A DNA stretch of 64,000 nt from Stenotrophomonas sp. UBA7346 (GTDB lineage Bacteria > Pseudomonadota > Gammaproteobacteria > Xanthomonadales > Xanthomonadaceae), in the NCBI GenBank assembly GCA_002471015.1, contig DKPB01000030.1:25560-89559 (forward strand), in the 5' to 3' direction. Position numbers and translations under genes: made by a program. Positions 1 through 7,216 of this stretch are shown here, in pieces. The notes beneath the pieces were generated by a model. That model did not search any database. It worked only from the letters and a program-made list of their open reading frames with translations, and was not told the DNA's origin. Every line of letters begins with the position of its first letter. Position 1 is the first letter of the stretch.

Positions 1-254
1 CCTACCAGAGCAAGCACGGTCTGCGGACAGTCCGCGACATGATCAACCGCTGGGCTCCGCCGGTGGAGAACAACACCGAGGCCTACATCGCCCAGGTGGC
101 CCGCGAGGTCGGGGTTGGCAGCCGCGAGATTGTCAGCCTCAACAAGCAGGTGCCGCTGCAGCGCATGGTGACTGCCATTGCCCGACACGAGAACGGCGGC
201 CTGTTCTGGGACAACGCGGTGATCGAGGCTGGCGTGCGCCAGGCCTTGGCCTGA
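1..254 (+). CDS. C-terminal part of phage virion/lysozyme-like structural protein (5' end outside window)
   Basis: The reading frame is open from base 3 with no start, so the gene begins left of the window; about 84 C-terminal residues are present. The visible part (KHGLRTVRDMINRWAPP, then a conserved ARHENGG) resembles the end of a widespread phage protein that normally begins with a GIRNNNPGNIR-type block and is annotated as structural protein or lysozyme-like. It lies directly before membrane and spanin genes, the usual place of an endolysin or virion-associated muralytic enzyme. The catalytic part is not visible, so enzymatic activity is inferred from position only. Confidence 0.6.
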   Translation, partial: YQSKHGLRTVRDMINRWAPPVENNTEAYIAQVAREVGVGSREIVSLNKQVPLQRMVTAIARHENGGLFWDNAVIEAGVRQALA

Positions 255-577
255 TGGACGGTGATCCGACGACCGCACCCTGGTGGGCCGCCGGCGGTGC
301 CTTCGCTCTCTGGGCAGTGCGGGAGATATGGGGCGTCATCAACAGCCGCAAGAAGGAGCGGACCGAGACGGATGCCAACGTGACCCTGGTAAGCGGGCTG
401 ACGGAACGCATCGACCGGTTGGAGCAATCGCAGGCCAGGATGGGCACGCAGCTGGACGAGGAAATCAAGCTGCGGCGTGAGGCGCAGGAAGAGGCGCACC
501 GGCTTCGTATGCGGGTGCAGACGCTGGAAGGCCTGCTTCGCGGGCTGGGGGCGGTGATCCCACCGGAGCCGCCGTGA
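254..577 (+). CDS. Small membrane-anchored coiled-coil phage protein (lysis cassette, holin position)
   Basis: A 107-residue protein whose ATG overlaps the previous stop (TGATG), so the two are translationally coupled. It has one hydrophobic N-terminal segment (about residues 10-30, WWAAGGAFALWAVREIWGVI) and then a charged heptad-rich stretch from about 45 to 100, typical of a parallel coiled coil. Proteins of this layout often sit between endolysin and Rz genes in Xanthomonadaceae prophages, where they are annotated as holin-like or hypothetical. A single membrane segment is compatible with a class III holin or an accessory factor. The holin role is inferred from position only. Confidence 0.55.
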   Translation: MDGDPTTAPWWAAGGAFALWAVREIWGVINSRKKERTETDANVTLVSGLTERIDRLEQSQARMGTQLDEEIKLRREAQEEAHRLRMRVQTLEGLLRGLGAVIPPEPP

Positions 578-660
578 TGTACCTGGGCATTGGCCTGCTG
601 GCCGGCCTGATCGTTGCCGCGCTGGCGTACTGGCGCGGCGACATAGGAATGGACCCATGA
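577..660 (+). CDS. 27-residue single-span membrane peptide
   Basis: An ATG overlapping the upstream stop (TGATG again) opens a 27-codon frame. Most of it is one hydrophobic helix, MYLGIGLLAGLIVAALAYW, followed by a short charged tail. The same stop/start overlap as in the preceding gene suggests it is translated as part of the lysis operon. It could be a holin, a holin regulator or a spurious frame; its size prevents family assignment. Confidence 0.4.
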   Translation: MYLGIGLLAGLIVAALAYWRGDIGMDP

Positions 661-687
661 AAGCCCTTGTGGGCGTGGAGGTTTGAG

Positions 688-909
688 ATGCGCATTCGTT
701 TGAACGGCAGCCTTGCCCACTTTCGGCCCGACCTGCACCCGGCACATGGTCCGCAGGTGTGGCCGTGGTGGAGGCTGGTGAGCTTTAGCTTGGTGCAACT
801 CGAATTGCTGGCCGAGCCGTGCATTGGCTGGCGACTATGGGTCTATACCCGTTGGGGCGCTGGCTACGGTGACTTGGTGCTTGATCGCCGAAAGCTGGCT
901 GCAGCATGA
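688..909 (+). CDS. Hypothetical phage protein, Trp-rich, lysis region
   Basis: A 73-residue protein. The ATG at 688 is preferred over an in-frame one 21 bases upstream because GGAGG lies 7-8 bases before it. The sequence is rich in Trp and Arg and has one weakly hydrophobic centre (LVSFSLVQLELLAEP). No family recognised. Its end overlaps the Rz start by four bases (ATGA), so it belongs to the same operon. Confidence 0.5.
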   Translation: MRIRLNGSLAHFRPDLHPAHGPQVWPWWRLVSFSLVQLELLAEPCIGWRLWVYTRWGAGYGDLVLDRRKLAAA

Positions 910-1391
910 CCCGCGCCCAGATCCTCGCAGGGCTGCTGCTGTTCCTCGCTGGCTGCCTTCTGGGCAGGGAGTGGCGGGACCGCAGCGCCGAGATTGCCGC
1001 AGGCAAGCAGGAAGTAAAGCAGCTGGCCGGGCAAGTGCAGGCAGAGCAGCAGGCCAGGGCGGTAGAGCAGAAGCAATCCCAGGCCCAGCAAGCGGCAGGC
1101 GACACGGCAGACAAGAGAGAGGCGCAGATCAATGCGGACTATGACAAGAGGCTGGCTTCTGCTGGCAATGGTGGGGATCACGGCAGGCTTTCCCAGCTGT
1201 GGGGCCAATGTGAAACCGACCGTCTGTCCGAGCGTGCAGCCACTGCCGCAGAAGCTGCAGGACAAGACCGACTACGCCGCGAGAGTGCGGCGCGAATTGT
1301 TCGGGACGTCGAGTCAGTCCAGTCCGAGCGAGACGAAGTGATTGACCGGTATCAGGCGCTTGCCGCTCCCGCTGATGCCAAACAGCTATAA
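906..1391 (+). CDS. Rz-like i-spanin (inner-membrane spanin subunit)
   Basis: 161 residues. The N-terminal membrane anchor (about 6-20, ILAGLLLFLAGCLLG) is followed by a long charged periplasmic coiled coil (about 25-155). This is the class I/II i-spanin plan: one N-terminal transmembrane segment plus a helical periplasmic domain that joins the outer-membrane lipoprotein Rz1 and disrupts the outer membrane at the last step of lysis. The start overlaps the preceding gene by ATGA. The identification is strengthened by a second, lipoprotein-like frame wholly inside it at 1141-1341. Confidence 0.75.
   Translation: MTRAQILAGLLLFLAGCLLGREWRDRSAEIAAGKQEVKQLAGQVQAEQQARAVEQKQSQAQQAAGDTADKREAQINADYDKRLASAGNGGDHGRLSQLWGQCETDRLSERAATAAEAAGQDRLRRESAARIVRDVESVQSERDEVIDRYQALAAPADAKQL
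1141..1341 (+). CDS. Rz1-like o-spanin lipoprotein nested in the Rz gene
   Basis: A 66-residue frame in another phase, entirely inside Rz. It begins MTRGWLLLAMVGITAGFPSC: a short positive N-terminus, a hydrophobic stretch and a Cys that could be lipidated, although the lipobox (FPSC) is weak. A proline- and cysteine-containing segment (VCPSVQPLPQKL) follows, the signature seen in many Rz1 proteins. Embedding of Rz1 in Rz is a known arrangement in lambdoid phages. An upstream ATG at 1132 is possible; 1141 gives the more typical signal peptide. Confidence 0.65.
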   Translation: MTRGWLLLAMVGITAGFPSCGANVKPTVCPSVQPLPQKLQDKTDYAARVRRELFGTSSQSSPSETK

Positions 1392-1428
1392 ACAAAAGTG
1401 TTGACACATAAACAAATGTGTTTATACT
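1388..1428 (+). promoter_or_regulatory. Promoter and tandem operator of hicAB
   Basis: A perfect -35 (TTGACA, 1401-1406) and a near-consensus -10 (TATACT, 1423-1428) are separated by 16 bp. Two direct copies of ATAAACAAAWGTGT (1388-1401 and 1408-1421) lie exactly 20 bp apart, two helical turns. The second copy is also the left part of a perfect palindrome, ATAAACA-aatg-TGTTTAT (1408-1425), which overlaps the -10. This fits autorepression by the DNA-binding antitoxin HicB. Confidence 0.75.
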
Positions 1429-1458
1429 TACTCCCAACAAGACAACGTTAGGAGGCTG

Positions 1459-1644
1459 ATGAAGACAAGCGAGTTTAGGCGGTGGTTGCAGTCCCAAGGC
1501 GTGGTGATGAAGGAAGGAGCCAATCACACCAAGCTGATCTACAGGGATAAGCGATCAACACTGCCAAGGCACGCAGCTGAACTAAAGGAAGGCACACGGA
1601 AGGCCATCCTCAAACAGCTGGGCATCGAGGAGCCGCCCCGATAA
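1459..1644 (+). CDS. hicA: HicA-family mRNA interferase toxin
   Basis: 61 residues, the usual HicA size, with the dsRBD-like fold pattern. The conserved block QGVVMKEGANHTKLIY carries the catalytic His at residue 23 (equivalent to the G-S-H of the family; here G-A-N-H). HicA cleaves mRNA and is neutralised by HicB. A strong ribosome-binding site (TAGGAGG) precedes the ATG, and a dedicated promoter lies just upstream. Toxin before antitoxin is the standard hicAB order. Prophage-borne hicAB pairs stabilise the element or act in phage exclusion; which applies here is unknown. Confidence 0.85.
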   Translation: MKTSEFRRWLQSQGVVMKEGANHTKLIYRDKRSTLPRHAAELKEGTRKAILKQLGIEEPPR

Positions 1645-1655
1645 GGGGCGGTAAC

Positions 1656-2102
1656 TTGGACTCGCAAGATTCATCTGATCACATGCTCTATCCAGCAAAA
1701 CTCGCACCGGAAGACGGTGGGTTCGTTGTGACGTTCCGGGATATCCCGGAGGCGATCACGCAGGGCGATACGAGGGAGGAGGCCATTGCGATGGCTGCCG
1801 ATGCCCTCGCAACCGCAATGGAGTTCTACTTCGAGGACGGCAGGCAGGTTCCGCTGCCGAGCGAGGTGGGACGTGGTGAGGTGGGTATCCCGCTGGCTGC
1901 GGCCTTCTCTGCGAAGGTGCTGCTGCTGAACGAGATGCTGGCCCAGAAGGTTACGCCGGCTGAGCTGGCGCGCAGGCTGGGCACCTCACCGCAAGCGGTC
2001 AATCGCACGGTGAACCTGAGCCATGCAACGAAGGTGGACGCCATCGCCGATGCACTGAGCGCCCTGGGCAAACGCCTGGAGCTGTCGGTGGTAGACGCGT
2101 AA
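1656..2102 (+). CDS. hicB: HicB-family antitoxin with C-terminal HTH
   Basis: 148 residues. The N-terminal part (about 10-70, from MLYPAKL to FYFEDGRQVPLPS) is the degenerate RNase-H-like HicB domain that binds toxin. The C-terminal part (about 92-145, TPAELARRLGTSPQAVNRTV) is a Cro/XRE-like helix-turn-helix for binding the operator upstream of hicA. The start is taken as TTG at 1656 because AGGGGCGG lies 5 bases before it; an ATG at 1683 has no comparable site and would remove nine residues before the domain. It is 11 bases downstream of hicA and closed by an intrinsic terminator. Confidence 0.85.
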   Translation: MDSQDSSDHMLYPAKLAPEDGGFVVTFRDIPEAITQGDTREEAIAMAADALATAMEFYFEDGRQVPLPSEVGRGEVGIPLAAAFSAKVLLLNEMLAQKVTPAELARRLGTSPQAVNRTVNLSHATKVDAIADALSALGKRLELSVVDA

Positions 2103-2128
2103 GCGCCCAGGACAATCAAGCAACCAAG

Positions 2129-2154
2129 AGCCCCGGCAGCCCCGGGGCTTTTTT
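2129..2154 (+). terminator. Intrinsic terminator after hicAB
   Basis: Perfect 8-bp stem (AGCCCCGG / CCGGGGCT) with a 5-base loop followed by six T. It isolates the hicAB unit from the packaging genes downstream. Confidence 0.85.
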
Positions 2155-2166
2155 GTGGGAGTGAAC

Positions 2167-2340
2167 ATGGCGCAGGTGACTGGACAGCTGTGCTTCCGCT
2201 GGTGGTGGAAGTGGTACGTCCGGGGAGTAATCCTCACGGCCCATCTGACTGGACTCAGGCCCAATACGGAGCGGGTGGAGTACTGGGCTCGTCGCGCGCT
2301 GTATTGGCGCGAGGTGAAGCCAGAGGGCCGCAGCTCATGA
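2167..2340 (+). CDS. Small hypothetical phage protein, basic and Trp-rich
   Basis: 57 residues, beginning at the ATG at 2167, which has GGGAG 7 bases upstream; an in-frame start 12 bases earlier has none. Composition is rich in Trp, Arg and Tyr (CFRWWWKWYVRG). No recognised family. It lies between the hicAB terminator and the HNH gene, so it starts or precedes the packaging operon. Confidence 0.45.
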   Translation: MAQVTGQLCFRWWWKWYVRGVILTAHLTGLRPNTERVEYWARRALYWREVKPEGRSS

Positions 2341-2417
2341 GGTGCCACGTGGAGTCCGACTCCACCCGAGCGGACGGGCGGGATATCGGCGATTGGGTCA
2401 TGGGGTAGGTCTGACCA

Positions 2418-2792
2418 ATGAGACAGAGAGGCGGAACCCAGTTCAAGCACCTGTATGGCTCAGGCAGATGGAAGAGGTTGCGTCGTGCTCAGCTTGAGCG
2501 GGAGCCGCTATGCAGCATGTGCGCCAAGCGTGGTCGAGTGACTGAGGCAACCGTGTGCAACCACACGCTGGGTCATCCAGATGGAGAGACCGAAGAGCAG
2601 TTCTGGGCTGGTCCGTTCGACAGCCAGTGCAACGATTGCCACAACGGCGATACGGCGCGCATCGAGCGCGGTGCAACGCAGCTCAAGGGGTGCGATGACG
2701 ATGGTTGGCCGATAGATGCAGGCCCGGCGTGGAACCGTCGCTCCGAAGGGGTCCAAAGGCCGAATGTTCCACGGAGCGCCGGTCGCAGGTAG
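2418..2792 (+). CDS. Phage HNH endonuclease
   Basis: 124 residues. Paired cysteines (LCSMC, about 32-35, and CNDC, about 71-74) can form the zinc site of HNH nucleases, and the His in VCNHTLGHPDG corresponds to the first H of the motif; GPFDSQCNDCHNG carries the N and last H. HNH proteins encoded next to terminase genes in HK97-like phages assist the terminase in cutting at cos. This one lies about 110 bp before the small terminase gene, consistent with that role. The last 30 residues are poorly conserved. Confidence 0.8.
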   Translation: MRQRGGTQFKHLYGSGRWKRLRRAQLEREPLCSMCAKRGRVTEATVCNHTLGHPDGETEEQFWAGPFDSQCNDCHNGDTARIERGATQLKGCDDDGWPIDAGPAWNRRSEGVQRPNVPRSAGRR

Positions 2793-2901
2793 GACATACG
2801 GAGGGGGGGCAAAAGTATGGGGCGATTTACCCCCTACACCGACTGCCCTCCTTTCTTCGCGCATCCACAGTTGGAAAGACGACCCCTCTGAGGGGTGAAA
2901 A
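2793..2901 (+). other. Candidate cos region between HNH and terminase genes
   Basis: A 109-bp stretch without a convincing gene. It contains a G-run (GGAGGGGGGGC, about 2810-2820), a pyrimidine block (GACTGCCCTCCTTTC) and a hairpin, ACCCCTC-t-GAGGGGT (about 2882-2896), just before the terminase start. In cos-type siphophages the cohesive-end site lies exactly here, beside HNH and small terminase genes. The assignment rests on position and composition only. Confidence 0.3.
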
Positions 2902-3282
2902 ATGGCAAATCCAAGGACACCAGCTGCAAAAGCTGCAGTTTCAGGCGCAGCGGCAAAGAACCCGAAACGGCACAAGGACCGCAAGACGCCGAAGAAGGTC
3001 AAGGCCATCGGCCAGCCCTACAAGGGAATGACAAAACCGCAGATCGCGGTGTGGCGGGAGCAGGCCGAAAACATGCCTTGGTTGCACGCCGGTCATCGGC
3101 TGCTGTTGCGCCAGGTATGCATCTTGGCTGCTCGCATGGAGACGGATGCGGACATTGGTGTTTCGGCGCTGCAGGCGCTGGGCTCGCTCCTGTCCAAGCT
3201 CGGCGCTACGCCGGTTGACGAGACGAAAGTGAATCATGGCGGCGACGAGGACCAAGACCCGGACGAAAAGTTCTTCAGCTGA
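2902..3282 (+). CDS. Terminase small subunit
   Basis: 126 residues with a Lys/Arg/Ala-rich flexible N-terminus (1-40) and a helical C-terminal part, ending in an acidic tail (GGDEDQDPDEKFFS). It precedes and overlaps the large terminase gene by 47 bases in another frame. The small subunit recognises the packaging site and loads the large subunit. The ATG has GAGGGG 6-7 bases upstream, the site being part of the downstream arm of a hairpin. Assignment comes mostly from position and the typical P27-type size and composition. Confidence 0.7.
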   Translation: MANPRTPAAKAAVSGAAAKNPKRHKDRKTPKKVKAIGQPYKGMTKPQIAVWREQAENMPWLHAGHRLLLRQVCILAARMETDADIGVSALQALGSLLSKLGATPVDETKVNHGGDEDQDPDEKFFS

Positions 3283-5119
3283 TCGAACGAGCGCATACGC
3301 GCATGCGGTGCTGGCTGGAGAGATCGTCGCGGGGCCGCACGTCCGCAACGCTTGCCGCCGCCACCTGAAAGACCTGCAGGATGCGCACAAGCGCGGCCTG
3401 TACTTCGACCAGGAAGCGGCAGAGCGCGTTTTCAACTACTTCGAGGGCGTCCTCAAGCTGAGCGAGGGGCAGTTTGAGGGCAAGGCCTTCCAGCTCCACG
3501 CATCGCAAGCCTTCGTACTCGGCTCGCTGTTCGGGTGGAAGAAGGCGGACGGGCGGCGGCGTTTCCGACGCGCCTACATCGAGCAGGGCAAGGGCAACGG
3601 AAAATCCCCGATGGCTGGCGGTATTGGCCTCTATGGCATGACGGCGGACGGGGAGGCTGGCGCGCAGATCTACGCCGCAGCCGCGAAGAAGGAGCAGGCG
3701 GGCATCCTGTTCGCCGACGCGGTGAAGATGGTCAAGGCCTCCGGCGCGCTGATGAAGCGCCTGGAGTTCTCTGGCGGCGAGGGCCGGGAATACAACATCG
3801 CGCACCACAAGAGCGGGAGCTTCTTCAGGCCGGTATCGCGCGACACCGGTAAGACGGGTTCGGGCCCGCGTCCGTACTTCGTTCTGGCCGATGAGGTCCA
3901 CGAGCTGCCGGATCGCAAGACCATCGAGATGCTGGAGCGTGGCTTCAAGTTTCGGCGTCAGCCCCTGCTGTTCATGATTACCAACTCCGGCAGCGACCGG
4001 AATAGCGTGGCATGGGAGGAGCACGAGCATGCGGTAAAGGTGGCGGCGGGTCATACCGAAGCGGTCAACGACCCGACGTTCATCGGCGAGCCGCTGGACG
4101 ACACGACCTTCAGCTATGTCTGCTCCCTCGATGAGGGCGACGACCCACTGGAAGATCCGACGTGTTGGGCGAAGGCCAACCCTCTGCTTGGGGTGACGAT
4201 CACCGAGGAATACCTCGCAGAGGTGGTTGCGCAGGCAAAGGCGATCCCCGGCTCGTTGAACGGCATTCTTCGCCTGCATTTCTGCATCTGGACCGATGCG
4301 GAAACGGCGTGGATGGCGCGGGCGACACTGGAACCCGCGCTGGTCGATTTCGACGTGGCCGAACACCACGGCAAGCGCATCTATAACGGTTTGGACCTGT
4401 CGCAGGTTCGCGACATAACCGCGATGGCCTCGGTGGTGGAGACGGGGGCGGTTGAGGTTGAGGTTGAGGTAAAGGGCCAGAAGAAGATCGTTTCCAAGCC
4501 GACCTACGATGCTTGGATCGAGGCCTGGACGCCGGGCGACACGCTTGCGGCGCGGCAGCTCCGGGACAAGCTGCCGTATGAGGTGTGGGCCAAGGCCGGG
4601 CATATCCATGCACCGCAGGGCCAGTCGATCAACTTCCGGCACGTCGCGCAGACGCTGTCGGAATACAACGACAAGTTCGAGATCGGCCTGGTCGCATACG
4701 ACCGCTATGCGTTCCTCAAGTTTGAGAACGAGGCCAGGGAGATCGGGCTTTCGTTGCCGTTCGCCGAGCATCCCCAGGGCGGCACCCGCAAAGGTAAGCC
4801 GCTGGAAGAGGCGGTCAAGGCTGCCAAGGCTCGTGGAGAGCCAGCGCCCGAAGGCATGTGGATGCCCGGTTCGCTACGTCTGCTGGAGGAGGCCCTTTTG
4901 GAAGGGCGCATCCGCCTGAAGCGAAACCCAGTCTTGGTTTCAGCCCTGATGAGCGCCGTGGTGGAAAGCGACAAGTGGGAGAACAAGTGGCTGGATAAGG
5001 CCCGATCCATCAACAAGATCGACGCCGCTGTGGCGCTGTGCATGGCGATAGGCGCGGCGAACGCGAGTGGCGGCGAGGTGATCTCCGTCTACGAGAAGCG
5101 CGGCATCAGATTTCTATAA
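3236..5119 (+). CDS. Terminase large subunit (packaging ATPase-nuclease)
   Basis: 627 residues, HK97/lambda-type TerL. Walker A is GKGNGKS at about 118-124 and Walker B is PYFVLADE ending at D219-E220, followed by a coupling-type stretch (LLFMITNSGSD). The C-terminal half has the RNase-H-like nuclease start (IYNGLDLSQVRDITAM) with its first metal-binding Asp. It pumps DNA into the prohead and cuts concatemers. The start at 3236 overlaps the small subunit gene; a later start near SAYAHAVLAG is possible but would lose few residues. Full-length and intact. Confidence 0.92.
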   Translation: MAATRTKTRTKSSSADRTSAYAHAVLAGEIVAGPHVRNACRRHLKDLQDAHKRGLYFDQEAAERVFNYFEGVLKLSEGQFEGKAFQLHASQAFVLGSLFGWKKADGRRRFRRAYIEQGKGNGKSPMAGGIGLYGMTADGEAGAQIYAAAAKKEQAGILFADAVKMVKASGALMKRLEFSGGEGREYNIAHHKSGSFFRPVSRDTGKTGSGPRPYFVLADEVHELPDRKTIEMLERGFKFRRQPLLFMITNSGSDRNSVAWEEHEHAVKVAAGHTEAVNDPTFIGEPLDDTTFSYVCSLDEGDDPLEDPTCWAKANPLLGVTITEEYLAEVVAQAKAIPGSLNGILRLHFCIWTDAETAWMARATLEPALVDFDVAEHHGKRIYNGLDLSQVRDITAMASVVETGAVEVEVEVKGQKKIVSKPTYDAWIEAWTPGDTLAARQLRDKLPYEVWAKAGHIHAPQGQSINFRHVAQTLSEYNDKFEIGLVAYDRYAFLKFENEAREIGLSLPFAEHPQGGTRKGKPLEEAVKAAKARGEPAPEGMWMPGSLRLLEEALLEGRIRLKRNPVLVSALMSAVVESDKWENKWLDKARSINKIDAAVALCMAIGAANASGGEVISVYEKRGIRFL

Positions 5120-5127
5120 GGAAGCCA

Positions 5128-6387
5128 ATGAGCAGGTTCAATGAGAACTCCATGGCTGCGCTGGATCGCATCTGGCGCGGAGACCATGGCGGCAAGCCGG
5201 TGCGCGCAGAGTCGCGGCAGTTCACCGGAATGGATGATCCGGCGCTGCTTGAGTTCATCCGGGCAGGGCAGGGCGGGGCACACGACAGCTTCCAGCTGCG
5301 GAACATGGCGGTCCTGCGCTGTGTGTCTCTGATCTGCGGAACGGTCGGGATGCTGCCCATCAGCCTGATAGAGGCTGGCCCAGAGAAGCGTGTAGCGTCG
5401 GAGCATCCAGTCCACCGGCTGCTGAAGCGAAAGCCAAACCCCTGGCAGACGCCGCTGGAGTTCAAGCGGCAGATGGAGCTGGCTAAGCAGCGCCACGGCG
5501 ACGCCTACGCGCGCGTGGTGTGGTCGGCCGGTCGCCCCATCCACCTGATTCCGATGGACAGCTTGGCGGTCCGCGCGGAGCTGGGCGACGACTGGAAGAT
5601 GGTCTATCGCTACAACTCCAAGAAGCGGGGCGAGATCGTCTTGAAGCAGGAGGAGGTATTCCACCTGCGAGACCTCTCCATCGATGGCGTTACGGGGCTG
5701 TCGCGCATGAAGCTGGCAGACCGGGCAATTCGCCTGGCGCTGGACGCGGAGCGAGCCGCGAGCCGGATCTTTGAGACCGGCAACATGGCAGGCGGTGCTA
5801 TCGAGGTGCCGAACGCGCTTAGCGATGCGGCGTACAGCCGCATGCGCGAGTCATTGGATACCGACTTCGCAGGGGCAGCGGCAGCACAGCGCTGGATGCT
5901 CCTGGAAGAGAACGCCAAGGCCAACAAGTTCGGTAGCACCGCCCAGGAGGCCCAGCACGTCGAAAACAGGAACGCGCAAGTTGGAGAGGTGGCGCGTTTG
6001 TTCGGCGTCCCCCGGCCGCTCCTGTTCATGGATGACACGAGCTGGGGCAGTGGCATCGAGCAGCTTGGAATCTTCTTCCTCCAGTACACGATGCTGGAGC
6101 ACTTCACGAACTGGGAGCAGGCCATCGAGCGCACGCTCCTTCAGGAGCACGAGCTCGAGCGTTACCAGGCGAAGTTCAATGTCCGGGCACTGATGCGCGG
6201 CACGTTGAAGGATCAGGCGGACTTCTTCGCCAAGGCGCTTGGCGCAGGCGGCACCTCTCCATGGCACACGCAGAACGAAGTCCGCGACCTGCTCGACTAC
6301 CCCGAATCCGATCAGCCCGGCACCAACGAGCTGCGCAACCCCATGACCCAGAAAGGAAAGCCCGATGAGCCTCCGGAATCTGCCTGA
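5128..6387 (+). CDS. Portal protein (HK97 family)
   Basis: 419 residues. Typical portal features are NMAVLRCVSLICGTVGMLPI near the N-terminus, followed by HPVHRLLKRKPNPWQTPLEF and the later LFGVPRPLLF. It forms the dodecameric ring at the capsid vertex for DNA entry and tail attachment. The ATG at 5128 (MSRFNENSMAALDR), with AAGGAAG nearby, is preferred to a longer frame that would overlap the terminase. Its end overlaps the protease gene by 23 bases. Confidence 0.9.
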   Translation: MSRFNENSMAALDRIWRGDHGGKPVRAESRQFTGMDDPALLEFIRAGQGGAHDSFQLRNMAVLRCVSLICGTVGMLPISLIEAGPEKRVASEHPVHRLLKRKPNPWQTPLEFKRQMELAKQRHGDAYARVVWSAGRPIHLIPMDSLAVRAELGDDWKMVYRYNSKKRGEIVLKQEEVFHLRDLSIDGVTGLSRMKLADRAIRLALDAERAASRIFETGNMAGGAIEVPNALSDAAYSRMRESLDTDFAGAAAAQRWMLLEENAKANKFGSTAQEAQHVENRNAQVGEVARLFGVPRPLLFMDDTSWGSGIEQLGIFFLQYTMLEHFTNWEQAIERTLLQEHELERYQAKFNVRALMRGTLKDQADFFAKALGAGGTSPWHTQNEVRDLLDYPESDQPGTNELRNPMTQKGKPDEPPESA

Positions 6388-7204
6388 AATCCGTGCCGAT
6401 GCTGGCCTGGCCGGTATGCAATTCGATGTGCGCGAGGATGCAATCGACGCGTGGCAGCCTGAGCTGCAGGCTGCGTCGATGGACCCTTCGACCTCGATTT
6501 CTATCTATGGCCGGATCGGCCAGGGCATCGATGGCCAGGGAATCACCTCCCGATCCATTGCTGCAGCGCTGCGTTCCATCGGGCCGCGCGCAGTGACCGT
6601 CAACATCAACTCGCCCGGCGGCGACTACTTCGAGGGTCTGGGGATCTATAACCTGCTGCGGCAGCACGCTGGCGAAGTAACCGTCCACGTCCTGAGCATG
6701 GCCGCTTCGGCGGCGTCGGTCATTGCTATGGCGGGCGACCGAATCCTGATGGCGGACCACTCGCGGATCATGATCCATAACGCATGGGGCGTTGCCGTAG
6801 GCAACCGGCACGATATGGCAAAGGCCATGGCGATGCTGGAACCACTGGACCAAGACATGGCATCGGTCTATGCCAGCCGGTCCGGCATGGACGCTGCGAA
6901 GGTCGCGGCCCTGATGGACGCGGAGACGTTCCTGTCGGTGGACGACGCGATCAGCAAGGGTTTCGCAGACGCACGTCTGGCCCCTGCCAAGGTGAGCCGC
7001 GACAAGGCTAAGGCCCCGGCGAAGGCGCTGGCGATGGTCGAGGCCAGCCTGACGAAGGCTGGGTACTCGCGCGCCGACCGCCGAGATCTCCTGAAAGACC
7101 TGTTTTCCGGCAAGCCGCGCGCTGCCGAATCTGCCACGCCGTGCGCTGGCGACACCCAGACGGCAGCCCTGTTGCAGGGTCTGCTGAACACCATGAAAGC
7201 GTAA
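6365..7204 (+). CDS. ClpP-like head maturation protease
   Basis: 279 residues. ClpP-fold signatures are VNINSPGGDYFEG (about 79-91), the nucleophile region MAASAASVIAMAGD with Ser115, and MIHNAW with His138. Such proteases cleave the capsid N-terminal scaffold (delta) domain during head maturation. The gene lies between portal and capsid in the canonical HK97 order and overlaps the portal gene, suggesting coupled translation. The Lys/Ala-rich C-terminal 70 residues are a tail beyond the protease fold. Confidence 0.9.
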   Translation: MSLRNLPEIRADAGLAGMQFDVREDAIDAWQPELQAASMDPSTSISIYGRIGQGIDGQGITSRSIAAALRSIGPRAVTVNINSPGGDYFEGLGIYNLLRQHAGEVTVHVLSMAASAASVIAMAGDRILMADHSRIMIHNAWGVAVGNRHDMAKAMAMLEPLDQDMASVYASRSGMDAAKVAALMDAETFLSVDDAISKGFADARLAPAKVSRDKAKAPAKALAMVEASLTKAGYSRADRRDLLKDLFSGKPRAAESATPCAGDTQTAALLQGLLNTMKA

Positions 7205-7216
7205 GCGAGGTATTCA

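Noticed and set aside
83..824. Overlapping minus-strand frames in the lysis region
   Set aside because: They oppose a chain of plus-strand genes coupled by stop/start overlaps.
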